This document shows positions 1 through 5,366 of a stretch of DNA of 5,366 nucleotides, in pieces (position 1 is the stretch's first letter; the number at the start of each line of letters is the position of its first letter). Origin of the DNA: Dehalococcoidales bacterium (GTDB lineage: Bacteria; Chloroflexota; Dehalococcoidia; E44-bin15). Below the pieces are notes generated by a model. The model saw only the letters and a list, made by a program, of their open reading frames with translations. It was not told where the DNA came from and did not search any database. The stretch spans positions 1 to 5,366 of the forward strand of contig JAAXQM010000180.1 in the NCBI GenBank assembly GCA_012974295.1. Direction: 5' to 3'. The position numbers and the translations under genes are program-made.

Positions 1-1804
1 GCGTGTGGTTTTTCATGAGATTACTCAGGAAGCGGTAGCGGAGGCATTCCGACACCCCAGGGATATCGATATGGACAAGGTTAATGCTCAGCAGGCGCGC
101 CGCATCCTGGACAGGCTGGTCGGCTATAAGATAAGCCCTCTTCTCAGTCAGAAAGTGAGACGCGGGCTCTCTGCAGGACGGGTGCAATCGGTGGCCCTGA
201 GAATGATTGTTGACCGGGAAAGGGAAATCGAAGGCTTCATCCCGCATGAGTACTGGTCTATAGATGCCCAGCTGGAGAAAATGGCAACAAAAGAGGTCTT
301 CACCGCCGCTCTTATTGGTTATATGGATAAAAAGAAGATTGGTATTGGGAGCCAGGAGGAGGCAGATACTATTATCTCCGAGCTCAATACCGCAAGCTAT
401 GTTGTAGCCCCGGTGAAGAAGAAGCAGGTAGCAAGGCAGCCAGCCCCACCCTTCATTACTAGCACCCTTCAGCAGGAGGGGTGGCGCAAGTTGCGCTTTA
501 GTGCCAAGCGCACAATGGCACTCGCTCAACAGCTCTATGAGGGCTTATCGATAGGCGATGAGGGATCGGTAGGGCTGATTACTTATATGCGCACCGATTC
601 GGTGATGGTAGCAACCTCGGCCTTGGAGGAAACTCGCGCCTATATCAAGGAGAAGTATGGCGTTAACTTCCTGCCACCTCACCCCCGTGTCTTCCGAAAA
701 AAAGCAAAGGGGGCGCAGGAGGCCCACGAGGCCATACGGCCCACGTCCATTCGGCGGGAACCTGAAGCGATTAAGGGCTTCCTCACGGGGGATCAATTCA
801 GGCTCTATGAACTCATCTGGAAGCGGATGGTCTCCAGCCAGATGTCTCCCGCGCTACTTGATACTATTGCGGTTGATATAGAAGCGAAACCTGAAGACGG
901 CAAAAAACCCTACCTTCTTAGAGCTACAAGCTCCAACATGAAATTTCCCGGTTTTACCATCCTTTATAGCGAGAGTAAGGACGAGGCTGAGGATGAAAAG
1001 GAGAAGGCTGTCCTTCCTGAGTTAACCGAGGGTGACCCTCTGAAGCTTATGGGGCTTACCCCGGATCAGCATTTCACCCAACCGCCGAATCGCTATACGG
1101 AGGCAACTCTGGTTAAGGCGCTGGAGGAGAGGGGGATCGGACGCCCCTCAACCTACGCTCCCACCCTTGCCACAATTCAAGATAGGGGTTATGTTGAGCA
1201 AGATAGCAGGAAGTTCCACCCCACGGAGCTCGGCTGCCTGGTAAGCGACAAGCTTTGTCAGCATTTCCCTGATATAGTCGATTATGGGTTCACTGCTCAG
1301 ATGGAGGAGGGGCTGGACCAGATCGCCCAGGGGGAGAGGGATTGGGTCCCCTACCTCGAGGAATTTTATAGTCCGTTTGAAAAAACGCTTCAGGCAGCAA
1401 AAGAACAGATGGAAAAGGTCAAGATACCGGACGAGGCCACCGATGAGGTATGCACTGAATGCGGCGAACCTATGGTGATTAAGGTGGGGCGCTACGGGAA
1501 ATTTCTCGCCTGCACAGGGTACCCGGAATGCAAGCATACCAAACCTTTACTGATAAAAATCGGAGTCAAATGCCCCCAATGCGGCAGCGAGTTAGTGGAG
1601 CGGCAGAACAGGAAAAAGCGCACTTTCTACGGATGCTCAGGCTACCCCGACTGTAAGTTCGCTACCAACGATAGGCCAATTGCGCAGCCCTGTCCCGAAT
1701 GCGGCGAGCTGCTTGTAATGCGGGGTAAGTCGGCAGCAAAATGCACAAAATGTAAATTCAGCGGCAGGTTGGATGAGCTGGAGCGGGAGGCTCTCAAGGT
1801 ATGA
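1..1804 (+). CDS. topA: DNA topoisomerase I (type IA), 5'-truncated by window edge
   Basis: Type IA topoisomerase that relaxes negatively supercoiled DNA by transient single-strand cleavage. The first complete codon is at position 2 and the frame is already open there, so the start and most of the N-terminal TOPRIM domain lie upstream; about 125 residues are missing judged against E. coli TopA. Numbering from the codon at position 5 as residue 1: S-A-G-R-V-Q-S at 56-62; G-L-I-T-Y-M-R-T-D-S carries the nucleophile Tyr194 and Arg196 (E. coli Tyr319 and Arg321); H-E-A-I-R-P starts at His241 (E. coli His365); the conserved P-P-N-R-Y-T-E-A block starts at 360. The C-terminus has three four-cysteine zinc ribbons beginning at Cys483, Cys523 and Cys563, about 40 residues apart. 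The first two end in a G-Y-P-(E/D)-C motif; the third is shorter (C580-x2-C583). The stop codon overlaps the next start as ATGA, suggesting translational coupling to xerC. Truncation is due to the window, not decay. Confidence 0.97.
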   Translation, partial: RVVFHEITQEAVAEAFRHPRDIDMDKVNAQQARRILDRLVGYKISPLLSQKVRRGLSAGRVQSVALRMIVDREREIEGFIPHEYWSIDAQLEKMATKEVFTAALIGYMDKKKIGIGSQEEADTIISELNTASYVVAPVKKKQVARQPAPPFITSTLQQEGWRKLRFSAKRTMALAQQLYEGLSIGDEGSVGLITYMRTDSVMVATSALEETRAYIKEKYGVNFLPPHPRVFRKKAKGAQEAHEAIRPTSIRREPEAIKGFLTGDQFRLYELIWKRMVSSQMSPALLDTIAVDIEAKPEDGKKPYLLRATSSNMKFPGFTILYSESKDEAEDEKEKAVLPELTEGDPLKLMGLTPDQHFTQPPNRYTEATLVKALEERGIGRPSTYAPTLATIQDRGYVEQDSRKFHPTELGCLVSDKLCQHFPDIVDYGFTAQMEEGLDQIAQGERDWVPYLEEFYSPFEKTLQAAKEQMEKVKIPDEATDEVCTECGEPMVIKVGRYGKFLACTGYPECKHTKPLLIKIGVKCPQCGSELVERQNRKKRTFYGCSGYPDCKFATNDRPIAQPCPECGELLVMRGKSAAKCTKCKFSGRLDELEREALKV

Positions 1805-2730
1805 CACCTCTAATCCAAAGCAGAGAAAGCTTAGAGAAATTGGTGTATAACTATATCCGCTACCTTGAGGCAGAACGCCATGCATCACCGTATACGGTGC
1901 GAAATTATACCCATGATCTGCGCCATTACCTGGAGTTCCTTGAGATGGAGAATGTTGCCACGTTGGGGGAGGTGGATCGTCACGTGCTACGCAGCTATAT
2001 TGCCTCCCTGCAGGAACACGGGTTTGAAAAATCCAGCGTATCCCGTAAACTGAGCGCTCTCCGTTCTTTTTATAGCTATTTAATGCAACAGAATTTAATA
2101 GACTCAAATCCACTGCTCACAGTATGCGCGCCGAAACTCGATAAAAGGCTCCCCTCCTTCCTCTCCAGCGACGAGGTTACACATCTCTTGGAGATACCTG
2201 ACATCACCACTCCTCAGGGACAGCGAGACAGGGCGATGCTCGAAGTCCTTTACGCCTCCGGGCTCAGGGTAAGCGAGATTGTGGGGTTAAACCTGGATAA
2301 TATCAATATCGAAACGCGGGAGATTCGCGTCTGGGGCAAAGGCTCCAAAGAGCGAATGGTGCTCATAGGTAAGCCGGCAGACTCAGCGCTAGATATATAT
2401 CTTCGTGACGGTAGACGACGCCTCCTGGGCAATTCGAGGACCGAAGCCCTATTTGTAAACCGATACGGTAGAAGGCTCTCGGAGCGCTTCCTTCAGAAGG
2501 CAATCTCAAAATATGCCATAAAGGCAGGTCTTGATAAAAGGGTATTCCCCCACATGGTGCGGCACAGTTTTGCTACTCACCTCCTCGATGGTGGCGCCGA
2601 CCTGCGCGTAGTTCAGGAACTCCTGGGCCACGCTAATCTCTCAACCACCCAGATATACACACATGTCACCCAGAATCAGGCGCGAAAGGTTTACCTGGCA
2701 GCCCATCCCAGAGCGAAGAAGGAAGAATAG
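1801..2730 (+). CDS. xerC: Tyrosine recombinase, XerC type
   Basis: Site-specific tyrosine recombinase of 309 residues, close to the usual 295-310 for Xer proteins. Xer pairs resolve chromosome dimers at dif near the terminus, working with FtsK. The N-terminal SAM-like core-binding domain spans about 8-95, and the catalytic domain follows from about residue 115. All catalytic residues are present: Arg156 (in S-G-L-R-V-S-E), Lys180 (W-G-K-G), His251 and Arg254 (H-M-V-R-H-S-F), His277 (L-G-H) and nucleophile Tyr286 (I-Y-T-H). The ATG at 1801 overlaps the topA stop as ATGA, and a GGAGG lies at 1786-1790 inside topA. The housekeeping neighbours and the topA-xerC order known in Firmicutes favour a chromosomal Xer over a phage or integron integrase. 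XerC versus XerD is assigned mainly by context; sequence alone does not separate them securely here. Confidence 0.9.
   Translation: MTPLIQSRESLEKLVYNYIRYLEAERHASPYTVRNYTHDLRHYLEFLEMENVATLGEVDRHVLRSYIASLQEHGFEKSSVSRKLSALRSFYSYLMQQNLIDSNPLLTVCAPKLDKRLPSFLSSDEVTHLLEIPDITTPQGQRDRAMLEVLYASGLRVSEIVGLNLDNINIETREIRVWGKGSKERMVLIGKPADSALDIYLRDGRRRLLGNSRTEALFVNRYGRRLSERFLQKAISKYAIKAGLDKRVFPHMVRHSFATHLLDGGADLRVVQELLGHANLSTTQIYTHVTQNQARKVYLAAHPRAKKEE
2718..2725 (+). promoter_or_regulatory. Ribosome binding site of aroQ
   Basis: GAAGGAAG sits at the end of xerC, 6 bases before the ATG at 2732. It supports that start over the in-frame upstream ATG at 2663, which lies deep inside xerC and would add a 23-residue extension ahead of the normal AroQ N-terminus. 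Confidence 0.65.
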
Positions 2731-2731
2731 T

Positions 2732-3172
2732 ATGAGAATACTTCTTATACACGGGCCGAATCTTAATATGTTGGGCAAGAGAAACCGCGCCATCTATGGT
2801 GATCAGACGCTTGATGAGCTCGAATCCCTGGTGATAATAAGGGCTGAGGAGCTGGGTGCTGAAATTTTTACATTCCAATCGAACAGCGAGGGGGAACTCA
2901 TCGACTTCATTCAGGCCAAGGCTTCATTGGCACAGGGTGTTATCATAAATCCCGGGGCGCTTACACATTACGGCCTCTCGCTGCGGGATGCCCTCGAAGA
3001 CAGCGCCCTCCCCGTGATCGAGGTGCACATTTCAGATATACACGCACGCGAGGAGTGGCGACGCAATTCAGTGATTGAGCCCATCGCCCGGAAACAGATT
3101 AGCGGTAAAGGCGTTCAGGGCTATATAGAGGCCCTGGAGATACTGGTAGACGAGCTGAAAGAAAAAAGATGA
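2732..3172 (+). CDS. aroQ: 3-dehydroquinate dehydratase, type II
   Basis: Cytoplasmic enzyme that converts 3-dehydroquinate to 3-dehydroshikimate, the third step of the shikimate pathway. The product is 146 residues, the normal size for the dodecameric type II family. The start gives M-R-I-L-L-I-H-G-P-N-L-N, the standard family N-terminus. Catalytic-loop Arg17 and Tyr22 (in A-I-Y-G) are present. So are S-N-S-E-G-E-L-I-D (50-58), N-P-G-A-L-T-H-Y starting at Asn73, and E-V-H-I-S with His99 followed by H-A-R-E. The C-terminus carries I-S-G-K-G-V-Q-G-Y. Small departures from the usual family pattern are Ser52 where His is common (N-H-E-G), Asp102 where Asn is common (S-N-I), and Lys instead of the usual Gly two residues before the Ile of the I-S-G motif. 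The start is 1 bp after the xerC stop, and the stop overlaps the pepP start as ATGA. The aroQ-pepP-efp order matches yqhS-yqhT-efp in Bacillus. Confidence 0.95.
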   Translation: MRILLIHGPNLNMLGKRNRAIYGDQTLDELESLVIIRAEELGAEIFTFQSNSEGELIDFIQAKASLAQGVIINPGALTHYGLSLRDALEDSALPVIEVHISDIHAREEWRRNSVIEPIARKQISGKGVQGYIEALEILVDELKEKR

Positions 3173-4239
3173 CCTATGGCCTGGAGAGGCTGCGTCAGCG
3201 GCTTTTTGTAGAGGGGGAGGAGGGGCTTGACGCTATCCTGATCTCTCGAGGAGAGAATCTCCGTTACCTTAGCGGGTTCACCGGCTCGGCAGGCTTCCTC
3301 CTTATATCAGAGGCAAACTCGATCCTGGCTACCGACTTCCGCTATATAGAGCAGGCGAAATGCCAGGCACCACACTTCCAGATTTTTCACACCAAAGGAG
3401 AGCTGCGAGAGTGGTTTCCGGAACTCGTCTCCTCCCTCGGGTTAGAAAGGATTGGCCTTGAGGCAAACGATATGTCCCTTGCTGCCTATCGACTGCTGGT
3501 AGCAACGATGGGGAAAAAGAACGAAATGGTGCCTACCGAGGAAATCGTTGAGTCCCTGCGTGCTGTGAAGGATGATGGGGAGCGGGAGCATATAGTGCAG
3601 GCTGTGGGCATCTCCGATGACGCTTCTGATGAGTTTTCATCCCTGCTCCATCCCGGGATGACCGAAAAGGAGGCGGCATGGGGAATCGAGAGGTTATTGC
3701 GGGAAAAGGGCAGCGAAACCGTCCCCTTCGATGTGATTGTAGCCTCGGGCCCCAACTCCGCTCTCCCACACCATCAGCCTACTGACCGTGCCATACTCTC
3801 CGGTGAGCCTATGGTCATTGATATCGGGGCTCGCTTCAATGGCTATTCGAGTGACCTATCCAGAACCGTCTGCCTGGGAAAGGAAGACAAGAATTTCAGT
3901 AAAATATATGACCTTGTTCTTGGTGCTCAGCTTACTGCTATCGCCACCATCGAGACGGGGATGAGTGGGGACCTGGCTGATAGTCTGGCGAGGACTGTTA
4001 TTGAACAGGGGGGTTATGGGGATAATTTTGGGCATGGCCTGGGACACGGCATTGGGCTGGCCGCCCATGAAGCTCCGCGCCTGGGTAGAGAATCCAGAGA
4101 TATCCTGACAGATGGAATGGTGTTCACCATTGAGCCGGGTATTTATATAAAAGACTGGGGTGGGGTTCGGATCGAGGATGTGGTGGTTTTAGAGCAGGGA
4201 AAGGTGAAGGTGCTGTCAAAAGCCAGGAAGATAAACTGA
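3169..4239 (+). CDS. pepP: Xaa-Pro aminopeptidase (M24B family, PepP/YqhT type)
   Basis: Cytoplasmic metallopeptidase that releases an N-terminal residue preceding proline. At 356 residues it is close to Bacillus YqhT and shorter than E. coli PepP. A creatinase-type N-terminal domain (about 5-130) holds L-S-G-F-T-G-S-A-G and T-D-F-R-Y, typical of this subgroup. The pita-bread catalytic domain (about 138-350) has all five dinuclear metal ligands: Asp218, Asp229, His293 (G-L-G-H-G-I-G), Glu322 (T-I-E-P-G) and Glu336 (R-I-E-D). It also has the accessory histidines His201 (L-P-H-H-Q-P-T) and His300 (A-A-H-E). The spacings equal those of E. coli PepP (Asp260, Asp271, His354, His361, His243). There is no signal peptide or membrane segment. 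The start overlaps the aroQ stop as ATGA, and the nearby Shine-Dalgarno is only a weak A-rich run, so coupled translation is likely. Prolidase activity on dipeptides is an alternative that sequence cannot exclude. Confidence 0.92.
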   Translation: MTYGLERLRQRLFVEGEEGLDAILISRGENLRYLSGFTGSAGFLLISEANSILATDFRYIEQAKCQAPHFQIFHTKGELREWFPELVSSLGLERIGLEANDMSLAAYRLLVATMGKKNEMVPTEEIVESLRAVKDDGEREHIVQAVGISDDASDEFSSLLHPGMTEKEAAWGIERLLREKGSETVPFDVIVASGPNSALPHHQPTDRAILSGEPMVIDIGARFNGYSSDLSRTVCLGKEDKNFSKIYDLVLGAQLTAIATIETGMSGDLADSLARTVIEQGGYGDNFGHGLGHGIGLAAHEAPRLGRESRDILTDGMVFTIEPGIYIKDWGGVRIEDVVVLEQGKVKVLSKARKIN

Positions 4240-4261
4240 TGCCGTGATAACCCCTATGTAT

Positions 4262-4267
4262 TACAAT
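4262..4267 (+). promoter_or_regulatory. Possible -10 element for efp
   Basis: TACAAT matches the TATAAT consensus at five of six positions and lies 44 bases before the efp start. No good -35 hexamer is visible at 16-18 bases upstream, and there is no extended -10 TG. This is a weak candidate that could be chance in an AT-rich gap. Confidence 0.25.
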
Positions 4268-4297
4268 AGTAAATAAGAACGACTAGGAAAAGTCCGC

Positions 4298-4305
4298 AAA
4301 AGGAG
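4298..4305 (+). promoter_or_regulatory. Strong ribosome binding site of efp
   Basis: AAAAGGAG ends 6 bases before the ATG at 4312. It is the best Shine-Dalgarno sequence in the window, fitting the high expression expected for a translation factor, and it fixes the efp start. Confidence 0.75.
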
Positions 4306-4311
4306 AAAAAG

Positions 4312-4869
4312 ATGATTAGCACGGGCGACCTTAAGAAAGGCATCACCATCGAGTTGGAGGGTGGGCTTTACCAAATCCTCGATTGGCAGCATATCAAGGT
4401 GGGGAGGGGCAGCGCTCAGGTCAGGCTGAAGCTCCGTGATATCCGGGGAGGTCACACCATCGAGCGTACCTTCCAGGCAGGCGAGAAATTCGCCCGAGCG
4501 AGTTTAGACCGCCATGAGATGCAATTTCTCTACAGTGAGAACGAGCTTTTTTACTTTATGGATGTGAAAAGCTACGAGCAGACTATGCTCAATCAAGCGC
4601 AGCTCGGCGACGCTATGAACTATATCAAGGAAGGGATGTCCCTGGATCTACTGTCTTACAAGGACGAGCCGATAAGCGTGGAGCTGCCCAACTCGGTAGC
4701 GCTTGAGGTTGTGGAAACGGATCCTGGATTCAAAGGGGATACGGCGACGGCGGGTAACAAGCCGGCTAAGCTGGAGACGGGCATCACTGTACAGGTCCCA
4801 CTGTTTGTAAATAACGGTGAAATCGTTCGTGTCGACACGCGCACCGGTGCATACTTGGAAAGGGCGTGA
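4312..4869 (+). CDS. efp: Elongation factor P
   Basis: Translation factor that binds between the ribosomal P and E sites and promotes peptide-bond formation at consecutive prolines. The product is 185 residues, the standard length, with three beta-barrel domains: KOW-like domain I about 1-63, OB domain II about 64-127 and OB domain III about 128-185. Domain III shows E-T-D-P-G-F-K-G-D, K-P-A-K-L-E-T-G and a closing R-V-D-T-R-T-G. The domain I tip that reaches the P-site tRNA reads V-G-R-G-S-A, with Arg32 where E. coli has the beta-lysylated Lys34. Thermus EF-P also has Arg at this tip, while Pseudomonas rhamnosylates its Arg32 through EarP. No modification gene (epmA, epmB or earP) is in this window. 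efp has its own strong RBS after a 72-bp gap and is followed after 3 bp by xseA. It is not YeiP or archaeal/eukaryotic IF5A, given its length and domain III. Confidence 0.97.
   Translation: MISTGDLKKGITIELEGGLYQILDWQHIKVGRGSAQVRLKLRDIRGGHTIERTFQAGEKFARASLDRHEMQFLYSENELFYFMDVKSYEQTMLNQAQLGDAMNYIKEGMSLDLLSYKDEPISVELPNSVALEVVETDPGFKGDTATAGNKPAKLETGITVQVPLFVNNGEIVRVDTRTGAYLERA
4857..4863 (+). promoter_or_regulatory. Ribosome binding site of xseA, inside the end of efp
   Basis: GGAAAGG lies 9 bases before the GTG at 4873, within the last codons of efp. Together with the in-frame TAG at 4870-4872 directly before the GTG, it supports that start codon. Confidence 0.5.
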
Positions 4870-4872
4870 TAG

Positions 4873-5366
4873 GTGAAGATCTTTGCCGTAGCTGAGGTAA
4901 CGGGCTATCTCAGGGAACTACTGGCGGCCGATGGCATACTCGTCGATCTGTGGATTAGCGGCGAGGTTTCCAATCTGTCGGAGTCAGCAGCGGGGCATCT
5001 TTATTTCACCCTCAAAGATGAAGCCAGCCAGCTAAGGTGTATATTGTTTCACCGTGCTCGGCTGCCACTGACCCTGGAAAAGGGGATGGCGGTAGTCGCT
5101 CATGGCCGCATCTCCATTTACGAGGTTTCGGGCGCTCTCCAGTTCTATGTCGATATCGTGCAGCCCGAAGGGATGGGCATCCTCCACCTTGAGTTCGAGC
5201 GCCTGAAAGCAAGGCTTGCGCAAGAGGGACTCTTCGAGCCAGCGCGTAAGAGGGCACTGCCACCTTTCCCCAAGCGCATCGGTGTGGTTACCTCGCCCGA
5301 TAGCGCTGTTCTGCACGACATAATCAATATTATAGGCAGGCGTTATCCGCTGGTAGAGCTGATTCT
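4873..5366 (+). CDS. xseA: Exonuclease VII large subunit, 3'-truncated by window edge
   Basis: Large subunit of exonuclease VII, a cytoplasmic nuclease that degrades single-stranded DNA to oligonucleotides in mismatch and damage processing. The frame is open from GTG 4873 to the window end: 164 codons plus two bases, out of roughly 400-450 residues in the family. An in-frame TAG sits immediately upstream, so GTG 4873 is the furthest possible start. The N-terminal OB-fold domain (about 1-100) has the family signature: W-I-S-G-E-V-S-N-L near 27-35, then G-H-L-Y-F-T-L-K-D. The start of the catalytic domain is visible as K-R-I-G-V-V-T-S-P from residue 134. It is followed by H-D-I with Asp149, which by motif alignment should match the essential Asp155 of E. 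coli XseA. The usual T-G-A after S-P reads D-S-A here. The gene lies 3 bp after efp, so co-expression is likely. The small subunit gene xseB would be expected just downstream, outside the window. Confidence 0.93.
   Translation, partial: MKIFAVAEVTGYLRELLAADGILVDLWISGEVSNLSESAAGHLYFTLKDEASQLRCILFHRARLPLTLEKGMAVVAHGRISIYEVSGALQFYVDIVQPEGMGILHLEFERLKARLAQEGLFEPARKRALPPFPKRIGVVTSPDSAVLHDIINIIGRRYPLVELI

Larger units (their letters stand above)
4240..4311 (+). other. 72-bp intergenic gap upstream of efp
   Basis: This is the only sizeable non-coding stretch in the window. It is AT-rich compared with the flanking genes. I see no stem-loop followed by a T run that would make a convincing intrinsic terminator, so read-through from pepP into efp is expected. 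Confidence 0.6.

Noticed and set aside
1148..1537. 129-codon open frame on the - strand
   Set aside because: It lies wholly antisense to the conserved C-terminal part of topA and its translation has no recognisable motif; a shadow frame.
1..1804. topA as a broken pseudogene lacking TOPRIM
   Set aside because: The frame is open to the very edge of the window, and all visible catalytic and zinc-binding residues are intact, so the loss is a window cut.
1637..2113. 158-codon open frame on the - strand across the topA/xerC junction
   Set aside because: It is antisense to two well-supported genes, with no family features and no convincing start context.
1801..2730. Mobile-element integrase marking an island or integron
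   Set aside because: There are no attachment repeats, tRNA, cassette structure or foreign cargo; the neighbours are housekeeping genes and the protein has Xer length and motifs.
2663..2731. N-terminal extension of aroQ from an upstream in-frame ATG
   Set aside because: It would run 68 bp inside xerC and add 23 residues before the normal family N-terminus; the ATG at 2732 has a good RBS.
4287..4304. Possible hairpin GACT...AGTC before efp
   Set aside because: Only a 4-bp stem with no following T run; too weak for a terminator or a riboregulator.
5032..5316. Overlapping - strand open frames near the right end
   Set aside because: They are antisense to xseA, whose + strand frame carries clear family motifs through the same region.

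Overview
The window is an ordinary, densely packed bacterial chromosomal segment. All six genes lie on the + strand, and coding sequence covers nearly everything. In order they are: topA (DNA topoisomerase I, 5' end outside the window), a xerC-type tyrosine recombinase, aroQ (type II 3-dehydroquinate dehydratase), a Xaa-Pro aminopeptidase of the PepP/YqhT type, efp (elongation factor P) and the start of xseA (exonuclease VII large subunit, 3' end outside the window). I see no rRNA, tRNA, insertion sequence, CRISPR array or long repeat.

Organism: GC is moderate, Ile ATA and Arg AGG codons are common, and none of the proteins looks proteobacterial. The aroQ-pepP-efp block also occurs in Bacillus (yqhS-yqhT-efp), and topA followed by xerC is familiar from Firmicutes. 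The EF-P tip (G-R-G-S-A) and the overall style suggest Chloroflexota, perhaps Dehalococcoidia. This is inference from memory of family sequences; a homology search would settle it.

Layout: topA and xerC share an ATGA overlap, aroQ begins 1 bp after the xerC stop, and aroQ and pepP share a second ATGA overlap. The first four genes therefore look like one translationally coupled transcription unit. The only real gap is 72 bp (4240-4311) before efp. It holds a strong Shine-Dalgarno sequence and a weak -10-like hexamer, so efp may have extra expression of its own. xseA follows efp after 3 bp with a GTG start.

Functional theme: topA, xerC and xseA act on DNA (supercoil relaxation, chromosome dimer resolution, single-strand digestion). 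aroQ belongs to the shikimate pathway. pepP and efp both concern proline: PepP removes N-terminal residues before proline, and EF-P rescues ribosomes stalled on polyproline. Catalytic residues are intact in every gene where the relevant region is visible. I found no undescribed system; the findings are modest residue-level and expression-level points.
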